Shown here piece after piece: positions 56,276 through 64,000 of a DNA stretch of 64,000 nucleotides (the first letter of the stretch is position 1; every line of letters starts with the position of its first letter). The translations under genes and the position numbers were made by a program. The stretch comes from Flavimaricola marinus (GTDB lineage Bacteria; Pseudomonadota; Alphaproteobacteria; Rhodobacterales; Rhodobacteraceae). The stretch covers positions 1,240,001 through 1,304,000 of the forward strand of contig NZ_FXZK01000001.1 in the NCBI RefSeq assembly GCF_900184895.1. Direction: 5' to 3'. Below the pieces are notes generated by a model, which searched no databases, had not been told where the DNA came from, and was given only the letters and a program-made list of their open reading frames with translations.

Positions 56276-57030
56276 CCAAACCCCGCATTCTGATGGCTGG
56301 CGAAAGCTGGACCGTGCATTCGATCCACCAGAAGGGCTTCGACAGCTTTACCACCACGGAATATGCCGAGGGCGGTGGCCATCTGATTGCGGCGCTCGAG
56401 GCGGCGGGCTGGGATGTGACCTATCAGCCGGCCCATGTGGCCGCCCGGGACTTTCCGGATACGGCCGAGGCGCTGGGCGCTTTCGATGTGGTCTTGTTGT
56501 CCGATATCGGGGCGAACACGCTGTTGCTTCACCCCGACACCTTTGCCCGCGCGGAGGCTCGCCCCGATCGGCTGGCCTCGATCCGCGACTATGTGGCGGC
56601 GGGCGGCGGGCTGATCATGGTGGGCGGTTATCTCACCTTTCAGGGGATCGACGCCAAGGCGCAATACGCCGGATCACCGGTGGAAGAAGCCCTGCCGGTC
56701 ACCTTCTCGCGCCACGATGATCGGGTGGAATGCCCGGCGGGCGTCACGGCCGAGCTTGCGATGCCCGGTCATCCCATGCTTGAGGGCGTGAGCGGCGATT
56801 GGCCCGCCCTGCTGGGCTATAACCGGGCGCAGGCACGCGACGGGGCCGAGATCGTCGCCACGGCAGGCGGCGATCCCCTGTTGGTGGCGGGCACCCACGG
56901 CAAGGGCCGGGGTGTCGCCTTTGCCAGCGATTGCGGGCCGCATTGGGCGCCGCCGTCCTTTGTGGAATGGTCGGGCTATGCCGCCCTGTGGGCGAATATG
57001 GCGGGCTGGGCCGCCGGCCGGATCGGCTGA
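56272..57030 (+). CDS. Glutamine amidotransferase-like (ThuA/DUF1355-type) protein
   Basis: A 252-residue protein with a class I glutamine-amidotransferase-like fold: RILMAGESWTVHSIHQKGFDSF at the start, FDVVLLSDIGANTLLLHPDTF, and GGGLIMVGGYLTFQG. The nucleophile position of a true amidotransferase (Cys in a G-x-C-x-G elbow) is not seen; GGYLT stands there. Such proteins are often annotated only as cytoplasmic or 'trehalose utilisation-like'. It overlaps the LacI gene by 4 bases, so it belongs to the cdd operon. The function is unknown. Confidence 0.72.
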   Translation: MTKPRILMAGESWTVHSIHQKGFDSFTTTEYAEGGGHLIAALEAAGWDVTYQPAHVAARDFPDTAEALGAFDVVLLSDIGANTLLLHPDTFARAEARPDRLASIRDYVAAGGGLIMVGGYLTFQGIDAKAQYAGSPVEEALPVTFSRHDDRVECPAGVTAELAMPGHPMLEGVSGDWPALLGYNRAQARDGAEIVATAGGDPLLVAGTHGKGRGVAFASDCGPHWAPPSFVEWSGYAALWANMAGWAAGRIG

Positions 57031-57050
57031 CCCGGCCCCGGCGCCGAGTC

Positions 57051-57440
57051 TCAGGCTCTGGTGGGTTCGTCCGGCTTCTGCCCGTCGTCCGGCGTGCTGA
57101 GCGTGGCCCAGTTGTCGTCCTGCGGCGGCGGCGGCGGCGTCATGCAGGCGCCTTTGTGGATCGTGACCTTGGCAATGAAATTGGCCGAGACCGGAGCCGT
57201 AACGAAGAGGAAGCCCATGATCAGCAGTTCGTGCAGGGCGCCGTCCCCGAAGGTGAAGCTGTTGATCATGGAGGCCACGAGAAACGCCCCGATCCCCAGC
57301 GTGCCGGCCTTGGTCGGCGCGTGGAGCCGCGCCATGGAATCGTTGAGCTTGACCAGCCCGATCCCGGCGACGAGCGTGAAGACCGATCCGATGATCAGGC
57401 AGAGGAAGATGGCGAAGGTTGCGAGAGCAGAGAGGGTCAT
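57051..57440 (-). CDS. mrpG: Monovalent cation/proton antiporter subunit G
   Basis: A 129-residue membrane protein with three hydrophobic segments. The signature GIGLVKLNDSMARLHAPTKAGTLGIGAFLVASM lies near residues 25-60, and the C-terminus is a short Pro-rich tail (PPPPPQDDN). It is a small subunit of the Mrp (Mnh/Pha) antiporter that exchanges Na+ or K+ for H+ at the inner membrane. Its start overlaps mrpF by 4 bases; it is last in the operon. Confidence 0.93.
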   Translation of the reverse strand: MTLSALATFAIFLCLIIGSVFTLVAGIGLVKLNDSMARLHAPTKAGTLGIGAFLVASMINSFTFGDGALHELLIMGFLFVTAPVSANFIAKVTIHKGACMTPPPPPQDDNWATLSTPDDGQKPDEPTRA

Positions 57441-57736
57441 TCGATGATGTCCCCCCGCAGCACGAACCGGGCGTAGGCCACTGTCGAGACAAAGCCGAGC
57501 ATGGCGATGATCAGCACCGCCTCGAAGTAGATCTGCGTTCCCTGAAAAATCCCGATCAACACCAGCAAGGCGATGGCGTTGATGAACATAGTGTCGAGCG
57601 CAAGGATGCGGTCACCGACGCTTGGCCCGACATAGAGCCGGATCATCGCGAGGATTTGCGAGACTGCGACAATGACAAAGGCCGCGTAGATCGACCACGT
57701 CATCAGACTGTTGGCGAGAGCTTCCATGTCGGTCAT
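57437..57736 (-). CDS. mrpF: Monovalent cation/proton antiporter subunit F
   Basis: A 99-residue protein with three hydrophobic segments (MTWSIYAAFVIVAVSQILAMI, then GDRILALDTMFINAIALLVLIGIF, then AVLIIAMLGFVSTVAYARFVL). The GDRILALD motif is diagnostic of MrpF. It is translated from an ATG overlapping the mrpE stop by 4 bases. Confidence 0.93.
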   Translation of the reverse strand: MTDMEALANSLMTWSIYAAFVIVAVSQILAMIRLYVGPSVGDRILALDTMFINAIALLVLIGIFQGTQIYFEAVLIIAMLGFVSTVAYARFVLRGDIIE

Positions 57737-58233
57737 TCGAAAATCTCCTTCAAGCGCCGTTCGTAGCGGTTCTTGATATCATCGCGCACCGCATCGGGAT
57801 CGTCGGTGTCGAGCGCGTGGACCAGAAGGCTGTGCCCTTCGTCCGAGAGGTCTGCCGAGACGGTTCCCGGCGTCAGCGTGATAGTCCCGGCCAGCACGGT
57901 GATGGCTTCGGGTGTGCGAAGGTCCAGCGGGACGATCACCCAAGTCGACCGGATCCGCGCATTGGGCCGGGTGAGCACGATCCAAGCCACCTGAATGTTG
58001 GCGACGATGATGTCCCAGACCACAAGCAGCACGTAGCTGAACATCGGCAGCAACCTGAAACGCCCCGGACGATCCGGCCACCATCGCGCGGTGCTGATCG
58101 GAATGACGATCCCGAGGATCAGCCCGAACACCGCCATCCCCGGCGAATAGGTCTGCTGGAGTAGAACCCATACGAGCGTGAGCAAGAGCGTCAGCGAGGG
58201 GTGCGGCAACAGCCAGCGGAGTGCCTGTTTCAT
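57733..58233 (-). CDS. mrpE: Monovalent cation/proton antiporter subunit E
   Basis: A 166-residue protein with two N-terminal hydrophobic segments and a soluble tail. The segment IVANIQVAWIVLTRPNARIRSTWVIVPLDLRTPEAITVLAGTITLTPGT is the MrpE signature. It ends in a short charged tail. It is the fourth gene of the operon, starting 1 base after mrpD. Confidence 0.92.
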   Translation of the reverse strand: MKQALRWLLPHPSLTLLLTLVWVLLQQTYSPGMAVFGLILGIVIPISTARWWPDRPGRFRLLPMFSYVLLVVWDIIVANIQVAWIVLTRPNARIRSTWVIVPLDLRTPEAITVLAGTITLTPGTVSADLSDEGHSLLVHALDTDDPDAVRDDIKNRYERRLKEIFE

Positions 58234-58234
58234 C

Positions 58235-59794
58235 CTAATGCGCCTCCTCTTCGTCGGTGTCTGAATAGGGGTCTGACAGTTTGCCCGGCGTATCGAGCAC
58301 GGTGGCGATGTAGGGTTCGGGCGCGAAGAGCTGCGCCGAAATCGCGCTGGTGTAGCGCGTCATCGGCCCGGCAAGGACCGTATGCGCCACAAGCAGCGCC
58401 AGCAGTCCGCCGACCGCCACGTAGGACAGCGGCGACGGTGCGGCCTGAACTTCGGCGCCCGGATCGACCGCGACGCTTTGCGATTTCCAGAACAGCACGC
58501 TGCCCGCCCGACCAAAGCCCACGACGGCGATCAGGCTGGAGATCAGGATCACCGCCCAGATCCAGGCGACCGACCCGGTGTCGAAGGAGGCGTCGAGGAT
58601 CAGCAGTTTGCCGACGAAGCCCGACAGCGGCGGCAGCCCCGCCATCGCGATCGCCGCCATGAAGAACATCCCCGCGGTGAGCGCAGAACCGGCCACCGGT
58701 GCCTGTGCCGTCAGCATGAGGTCGGCCCTGCTGGACCGCACCAGATCGACGATCAGGAACAGCGCCCCTGCCGCCAGCGTGGAGTGGATGATGTAATAGA
58801 GCGCCGCCGTGATCCCTTCGGCGGTGAACAGCGAGATCGAGATCATCACCATGCCCATCGACCCGATCACCGAGAACGCCACCAGCCGGTCCAGCTTGCG
58901 CGCGGCCAGCAGCCCGACCATCCCGATGGCAAGAGAGACCAGCGCCGCCGGCAAGAGCCACCAGCCGTGCAGCCCCGCCGTCGCCTCCAGATCGGGCGGG
59001 AAGATCATCGTGTAGACACGGATGATCGCATAGGCGCCGACCTTGGTCATGATCGCGAAGAGAGCGGCCACGGGGGCGGGCGCTTCGGCATAGCTGGACG
59101 GCAGCCAGAAGTGCAGCGGCACGACCGCCGCCTTGATCGCAAAGACCATGAGCAGCAGGACCGCCGCGATCCGGATGCCGACCGTGTCCGACGGGTCGAT
59201 CAGCTGCACCCTCTCGGCCAGATCGGCCATGTTCAGCGTGCCGGTCTGGGCATAGATCGCGCCGAGCGCGAACAGGAACAGCGTCGAGCCGAGCAGGTTG
59301 TAGAGCACGTATTGCACCCCTGCCCGCAGCCTGACCGTGCCGCCTTGGTGGATCATTAGACCGTAGGAGGCGATCAACAGCACTTCGAAGAACACGAAGA
59401 GGTTGAACAAGTCACCCGTCAGGAACGCCCCCATGATCCCCATGAGCTGAAATTGATAGAGCGCGTGGAAGTGCCAGCCCCTGTAATCCCAGCGCGATCC
59501 GACCGCGTAGAGCAGGACGAAGAACGCCAGCACCGCCGTGAGCAGCACCATCAGCGTCGACAGTCTGTCCGCCACCAGAACGATCCCGAAGGGCGCCGCC
59601 CAGTCCCCGAGTTGATAGAGCGTGACGGTCCCGTCGGAGGCTTGCCACGCCAGCCCGGCGGCCACCACGACGAGCGCAAACACACCCGCCAGCGACACCG
59701 ACCGCTGGATCACGATGTGATAGCGTGCCGCCAGCACGATGAACGGCGCCAGAAACGCCGGCAGAACGATGGGTAGAATGATCCAGTGGCTCAC
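58235..59794 (-). CDS. mrpD: Monovalent cation/proton antiporter subunit D
   Basis: A 519-residue antiporter subunit of the NuoM/NuoN family with about 14 hydrophobic segments. A conserved FQLMGIMGAFLTGDLFNLFVFFEVLLIASYGL holds the essential glutamate in the FFEVLL segment; a lysine in FAIKAAVVPLHFWLPSSYAEAP near residue 220 is also conserved. It pairs with MrpA to move protons against cations. The C-terminus carries a hydrophilic tail. It overlaps mrpC by 4 bases. Confidence 0.95.
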   Translation of the reverse strand: MSHWIILPIVLPAFLAPFIVLAARYHIVIQRSVSLAGVFALVVVAAGLAWQASDGTVTLYQLGDWAAPFGIVLVADRLSTLMVLLTAVLAFFVLLYAVGSRWDYRGWHFHALYQFQLMGIMGAFLTGDLFNLFVFFEVLLIASYGLMIHQGGTVRLRAGVQYVLYNLLGSTLFLFALGAIYAQTGTLNMADLAERVQLIDPSDTVGIRIAAVLLLMVFAIKAAVVPLHFWLPSSYAEAPAPVAALFAIMTKVGAYAIIRVYTMIFPPDLEATAGLHGWWLLPAALVSLAIGMVGLLAARKLDRLVAFSVIGSMGMVMISISLFTAEGITAALYYIIHSTLAAGALFLIVDLVRSSRADLMLTAQAPVAGSALTAGMFFMAAIAMAGLPPLSGFVGKLLILDASFDTGSVAWIWAVILISSLIAVVGFGRAGSVLFWKSQSVAVDPGAEVQAAPSPLSYVAVGGLLALLVAHTVLAGPMTRYTSAISAQLFAPEPYIATVLDTPGKLSDPYSDTDEEEAH

Positions 59795-60141
59795 GATGCG
59801 TCCTCCGCCGCGGGGGCTTTGGTGTCATCGTCGACGTGGTCGTCGTCGCCACCCAGATAGGCCCCGAGGGCGATCATCACAACCACCGCCGTCATCCCGA
59901 AGGAGATGACGATGGCCGTCAGCACCAGCGCCTGCGGCAGCGGGTCCGTGTAGGCAACCGCTCCGTCCGACAGGATCGGCGGCGCCCCGACCGTCAGCCG
60001 ACCGGAGGCAAAGAGGAACACGTTGACCGCGTAGGTCAGCAGCGACACCCCCATGATGACCGGGAAGGTCCGCAAACGCAGGACGAGGTATATCCCGCCT
60101 GCTGTGAGCACGCCGATGGCGGAGGCTACGAGAAATTCCAT
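59791..60141 (-). CDS. mrpC: Monovalent cation/proton antiporter subunit C
   Basis: A 116-residue NuoK-like subunit with three hydrophobic segments: FLVASAIGVLTAGGIYLVL, FPVIMGVSLLTYAVNVFLF and ALVLTAIVISFGMTAVVVMIALGAYL. The DPLPQALVLTAIVI motif is characteristic of MrpC. The ATG at 60141 lies 1 base after the stop of the AB gene; an upstream in-frame extension overlaps that gene and was rejected. The C-terminus is acidic. Confidence 0.94.
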   Translation of the reverse strand: MEFLVASAIGVLTAGGIYLVLRLRTFPVIMGVSLLTYAVNVFLFASGRLTVGAPPILSDGAVAYTDPLPQALVLTAIVISFGMTAVVVMIALGAYLGGDDDHVDDDTKAPAAEDAS

Positions 60142-60142
60142 G

Positions 60143-63016
60143 TCAGGCCTCCGTCCTTGGCTGGAGTGGATCGGGCGGGTCGTCGCGCGAGGGGTCGATG
60201 TCCATCGGGTGTTCCACATCCGGCACATGCGCCCGCCGCGCCAATCGCGAGAAGCTTTCCAGCGACAGCATTACCGCCCCGACCACGGCGAGGAACACGC
60301 CGAGGTCGAACAGTGCCGCTGTCGCCAGTTCGAATTCCTGAAACGGCGGGATCCGCACGTAGGTGTAATCCGAGGTGAGGAACGGCTTGCCCACGAACCA
60401 GGACCCGATCCCGGTCAGCCCGGCGGTCAGCACCCCGGCCCCGATGACCCCGTGGTAGGGGTAGCGCAGCCGCGCCGATGTCCAGGCAAAGCCGCTGGCC
60501 ATGTATTGCATCACGAAGCCGATCGACACCACGAGGCCGGCGATGAACCCGCCGCCCGGCTCGTTGTGCCCGCGCAGGAAGATGTAGAAGCCCACCAGCA
60601 TCACCACCGGCATGATGACCCGCGTCATGACCACCATCATCATCGGGTGCATGTCGCCCGCCCGCGGATCGGTCGGCTTGCGATTGAGCAGCCGCGCCCG
60701 GACCGGCCCATCCAGAAGCGCCTCTGTCAGCGCATAGATCAGCAGGGCGGCGATCCCGAGCACGATGATCTCGCCGTAGGTATCAAAGCCCCGGAAATCG
60801 ACGAGGATCACGTTGACGACGTTCGTGCCGCCACCGCCCTTGTAGGAATTGGCCAAGTGGAATTCGGAGATGCTCGGGCTGATCGTGTCGCGCAAGAGAT
60901 AGTGGTAGGACAGCGCCATGGTCGCCACTCCGGCCGCGACGGCCAGAACCGCATCGCGGGTGCGCCGCAGGACGGTGCTTTCGATCGGTGTCCGGTTCGG
61001 CAGGAAATTCAGCGCCAGAAGCAGCAGAATGATCGTCACCACCTCGACCGTGAGCTGCGTCATCGCAAGATCGGGCGCGCTGAAGAACACGAAGCCGACC
61101 GACACGACGAGCCCGACGATCCCGATGAGCACCAGAGACAGGAGCCTGTTCCGGTGCAAGAGCACCAGACCGAGGGTCGCCGCGACGAGCATGGCCCAGC
61201 CTGCGATCTGCACCGGGCTTGCCACTTGCGGCACCCGCGTGGCCGGTCCGACCGTTCCGGTGGCCCAGGCGTGGTAACCAACCGCCACGACGGCGACCGT
61301 CATGATCGCCGCATAGCGCGTGAACGACCCGTTGTGCACGCCGTGGATCACCCGCTCGGACAGCCTCACGACCCCGCCGATGATCGCGTCGAAGATCCGC
61401 TTTGCCTCGGGCCGGGGCGCGGCATCCCACAGCCGCAGGAGCGGGTTGAAGGCCGAGACGACGATCAGGCCGCCGACGACCGCGGCGATGGACATGTAGA
61501 GCGCCGGAACGAGGCCGTGCCAGATCTTGATATGCTGATATGGAAGCTCCGCCGTGCCGCCGAGAACCGATGCCGTGACCAGCTTGACGAATGGCTCGAC
61601 GAGGAACGGTGCGATGCCGATGCCCACCACCAGCACCACCAGAAACGCGGGCGGCAGCCAGAGCCCCGGCTCCGGATCGTGTGGCTTGTGGGGGTAATCG
61701 TCCCGCACCGGGCCAAGGAACACATGCCCGATCAGCCGGAAGCAATAGGCCGCCGAGAACAGCGAGCCGAGCACGGCCAGCCCCGGCACCAGCCAGTGCG
61801 AGTCGAGGAGCACGGTGTGGTAGGCCTCTTCGAGCATCATCTCCTTGGACAGGAAGCCGTTGAGCAGCGGAATCCCCGCCATCGACAGCGCCGCCAGCGT
61901 GGCGATCCCGAAGGTGACCGGCATCAGGTGCCGCAACCCGCCGAGCCGCCGGATATCGCGGGTGTGGGTTTCGTGGTCGATGATCCCTGCCGACATGAAG
62001 AGCGCCGCCTTGAACGTGGCGTGGTTCATGATGTGGAACACCGCCGCCATCGCCCCAAAGGCCGTTCCGGTGCCCAAGAGCATGGTGATCAGCCCGAGGT
62101 GCGAGACCGTCGAGAACGCCAGCAGCGCCTTGAGGTCATGCTTGAACAGCGCGATCACGGCGCCGAGCACCATGGTGATGAGCCCTGCCCCGGTGACCAG
62201 AACGAACCACTCCGGCGTGCCGGACAGCACCGGCCACATCCGCGCCATCAGGAAGATGCCCGCTTTGACCATCGTCGCGGAGTGCAGATAGGCCGAGACC
62301 GGCGTCGGTGCCGCCATCGCGTGCGGAAGCCAGAAGTGGAACGGGAACTGCGCCGATTTGGTAAAGCACCCCAGAAGGATCAGGATCAGCGCGGGCAGAT
62401 AGAGCGGCGAGCCTTGGATCAGCTCGCGGTTTTGCAGGATCACGCTGAGATCATAGCTGCCCACGATATTGCCGAGGATCAGCATGCCACCGATCATCGC
62501 CAGCCCGCCCATGCCCGTCACGGTCAGCGCCATCCGCGCGCCCTGGCGACCTTCTGGCAGGTGCTTCCAATAGCCGATGAGCAGGAACGACGACAGCGAG
62601 GTCAGCTCCCAGAACACCAGCAACAGAAGGATGTTGTCGCTGAGCACGATCCCCACCATCGCGCCTTGGAACAGCAGCAGATAGGTGAAGAACTCGCCCA
62701 TGTTGTCCTCGCGGGCGAGGTAGAACCGGGCGTAGGTGATGATCAGCAGCCCGATCCCGAGGATCAGCATCGCAAAGAAGAACCCCAACCCGTCGAGCAT
62801 CAGCGTGACGTTGAGCCCCAGCAGCGGGATCCAATCGATACGGGCGGTGACCATCTCTCCGGCCAGCACGGCGGGCAGGTTGGTCAGCAAACCGACGAAT
62901 GCCGCAAGACTGACCGCAAAGGTCACCCCCGCACAGGCGGCGCGGCCGGCTGTGTTCATCAGACCGGGAAGCAAGGCCCCTAAGAAGGGAAGTGCGACGA
63001 CAAGGAAGAGGGACAC
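60143..63016 (-). CDS. mrpA: Monovalent cation/proton antiporter fused subunits A and B
   Basis: A 957-residue membrane protein. Residues 1-780 are the NuoL-like MrpA part (GFFFAMLILGIGLLIITYARFYLARED, SLSSFLLIGYWK, then KSAQFPFHFWLPHAMAAPTPVSAYLHSATMVKAG). Residues 800-957 match MrpB (RVIMPVVMLVGFYIFLRGHNEPGGGFIAGLV). The fused AB form is usual in alphaproteobacteria (PhaAB). The start is GTG at 63016 with AGGAG 5 bases upstream; a 35-codon upstream frame was rejected. It leads the A(B)-C-D-E-F-G operon. Confidence 0.94.
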   Translation of the reverse strand: MSLFLVVALPFLGALLPGLMNTAGRAACAGVTFAVSLAAFVGLLTNLPAVLAGEMVTARIDWIPLLGLNVTLMLDGLGFFFAMLILGIGLLIITYARFYLAREDNMGEFFTYLLLFQGAMVGIVLSDNILLLLVFWELTSLSSFLLIGYWKHLPEGRQGARMALTVTGMGGLAMIGGMLILGNIVGSYDLSVILQNRELIQGSPLYLPALILILLGCFTKSAQFPFHFWLPHAMAAPTPVSAYLHSATMVKAGIFLMARMWPVLSGTPEWFVLVTGAGLITMVLGAVIALFKHDLKALLAFSTVSHLGLITMLLGTGTAFGAMAAVFHIMNHATFKAALFMSAGIIDHETHTRDIRRLGGLRHLMPVTFGIATLAALSMAGIPLLNGFLSKEMMLEEAYHTVLLDSHWLVPGLAVLGSLFSAAYCFRLIGHVFLGPVRDDYPHKPHDPEPGLWLPPAFLVVLVVGIGIAPFLVEPFVKLVTASVLGGTAELPYQHIKIWHGLVPALYMSIAAVVGGLIVVSAFNPLLRLWDAAPRPEAKRIFDAIIGGVVRLSERVIHGVHNGSFTRYAAIMTVAVVAVGYHAWATGTVGPATRVPQVASPVQIAGWAMLVAATLGLVLLHRNRLLSLVLIGIVGLVVSVGFVFFSAPDLAMTQLTVEVVTIILLLLALNFLPNRTPIESTVLRRTRDAVLAVAAGVATMALSYHYLLRDTISPSISEFHLANSYKGGGGTNVVNVILVDFRGFDTYGEIIVLGIAALLIYALTEALLDGPVRARLLNRKPTDPRAGDMHPMMMVVMTRVIMPVVMLVGFYIFLRGHNEPGGGFIAGLVVSIGFVMQYMASGFAWTSARLRYPYHGVIGAGVLTAGLTGIGSWFVGKPFLTSDYTYVRIPPFQEFELATAALFDLGVFLAVVGAVMLSLESFSRLARRAHVPDVEHPMDIDPSRDDPPDPLQPRTEA

Positions 63017-63234
63017 GCGAACTCCTGATCTGACACTCGAAAGTTGAGCCTTTTTGTGGGAATTTAACCGGGATCTCAAGCGAACTCGGTGCCGTGGGGT
63101 CATAAATTTGCGTGAAGGCACGCGGCCGCTGCACCGGTAGCGCCATTGAAAACAGCTTCAACCGCGACTGGATGCGACAATTGAGCGCGAAGGCCGGCCC
63201 TCTTTGGATCGGGTGTACCGGACCTCGGCGCCGA

Positions 63235-64000
63235 TCAATCGCCCAGCAGAATGAAATCCCGCGCGCCGACGCTGATTTCCGCCTCGCCTCCGACGGCGGG
63301 CGGCGGGGTATCGACCCGGTTGAAGGTATCGAGATCGAACCGCCGCCCGGCGACCTCTGCGGTGATCCGCACGACGGCCCCCATGAACTGCACGGCGGTG
63401 ATGGTGGCGGGCAGAACGACTTCACGGCTGGGATCACGCCCCAGACGCGCTGCTTCGGGCCGAAGTGCGACACCGATGGTCGCCCCCTTGGCGGCATCGA
63501 GCGGACGGTCGAGCGCCAGCGGCAATCCGTTCAGCGTGACCGAGCCGGTGGCGGGATCCGTCACGACGGCGTCGAAGGTATTCAGCGTGCCGACGAAACC
63601 GGCCACAAAGCGGGTCGCCGGCGCATTGTAGATCTCGAACGGAGTCCCGATCTGGTCCGCCCGGCCGCCCGACATGACGACGACCCTGTCGGACATCGAC
63701 AGCGCCTCTTCCTGATCGTGGGTCACAAAGATCGTGGTGATGCCGAGCCGTTTCTGAATCGCCCGGATCTCTGTCCGCAGGCTGACACGGATTTTCGCAT
63801 CGAGCGCCGAGAGCGGTTCGTCGAGCAGCAGGACCTTGGGCCGGGGGGCCAAGGCGCGGGCCAGTGCGACACGCTGCTGTTGGCCGCCCGAGAGCTGGAA
63901 CGGATAGCGTGCGCCGAGGTCTGCCAGACCGATGAGGTCGAGCATCTCGGCGACCCGCGCATCCCGTTCGGCACGCCCGACGCCCGCGACCTTGAGCCCG
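63235..64000 (-). CDS. ABC importer ATPase, CUT1/polyamine type, 3' part
   Basis: About 254 residues from the C-terminal side are visible; the gene runs off the right edge. The signature [15 protein letters not shown], Walker [13 protein letters not shown] and switch region [18 protein letters not shown] are those of the MalK/PotA/UgpC class, and the last 110 residues form the TOBE domain seen in that class ([27 protein letters not shown]). It powers import of a sugar, glycerol-phosphate, iron or polyamine, but the cognate genes are out of view. It is 218 bases from the mrp operon start, on the same strand. Confidence 0.85.
   Translation of the reverse strand, partial: GLKVAGVGRAERDARVAEMLDLIGLADLGARYPFQLSGGQQQRVALARALAPRPKVLLLDEPLSALDAKIRVSLRTEIRAIQKRLGITTIFVTHDQEEALSMSDRVVVMSGGRADQIGTPFEIYNAPATRFVAGFVGTLNTFDAVVTDPATGSVTLNGLPLALDRPLDAAKGATIGVALRPEAARLGRDPSREVVLPATITAVQFMGAVVRITAEVAGRRFDLDTFNRVDTPPPAVGGEAEISVGARDFILLGD

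Noticed and set aside
60053-62983. 976-codon open frame antisense to mrpA
   Set aside because: Extremely His/Arg/Gln-rich translation typical of a mirrored hydrophobic membrane-protein gene.

Overview
The window comes from a GC-rich alphaproteobacterium, most likely an aerobic anoxygenic phototroph of the Rhodobacterales (Roseobacter/Rhodobacter group). The main evidence is a photosynthesis gene cluster with spheroidene-type carotenoid genes (crtB, crtI, crtA) and magnesium chelatase genes (bchI, bchD, bchO). Supporting evidence is the gene order around lptCAB-hpf-ptsN, dnaKJ, secA-argJ-mutT and rimP-nusA-ylxR-infB, and overlapping ATGA/GTGA junctions throughout.

Layout. 1-6.0 kb: the end of the photosynthesis cluster, with crtI-crtB leftward and crtA-bchI-bchD-bchO rightward from a shared promoter region carrying PpsR/CrtJ-type sites. 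6.1-10 kb: ribonuclease D, the LPS transport genes lptC-lptA-lptB, then hibernation factor hpf and ptsN. 10-19.5 kb: a surface-glycan block with a two-domain sulfotransferase, four glycosyltransferases, galU, the PAP phosphatase cysQ and an ABC-2 polysaccharide export permease. 19.5-24 kb: dnaK-dnaJ and radC. 23.8-29.3 kb: a phosphate-binding/OmpA fusion protein, an unknown exported protein and secA. 29.4-32.3 kb: a parvulin-type isomerase, argJ, mutT and a 50-residue conserved-looking small protein. 32.3-37.8 kb: rimP-nusA-ylxR-infB, with a promoter and a terminator-like attenuator ahead of rimP. 38-45.7 kb: an MFS carrier, a complete oligopeptide ABC importer and a prolyl aminopeptidase; ubiG follows on the other strand.

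46.5-57 kb is the most system-like region. A leftward operon (TRZ/ATZ amidohydrolase, nucleoside hydrolase, BMP-type binding protein, ATPase and two permeases) faces a rightward operon (cytidine deaminase, creatininase-family hydrolase, LacI-type repressor, glutamine-amidotransferase-like protein). Between them lies a promoter whose expected start site is immediately followed by a LacI-type operator. Together they look like a locally regulated uptake and breakdown pathway for nucleosides or modified nucleosides, with two enzymes of unknown role. 57-63 kb holds a complete Mrp cation/proton antiporter operon (fused AB, then C, D, E, F, G), and the window ends inside an ABC importer ATPase.

No rRNA, tRNA, CRISPR array, insertion sequence or prophage was seen. 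Starts were adjusted from codon choice, ribosome-binding sites and family N-termini. Domain positions are approximate and functional names rest on motif recognition, not on database searches.
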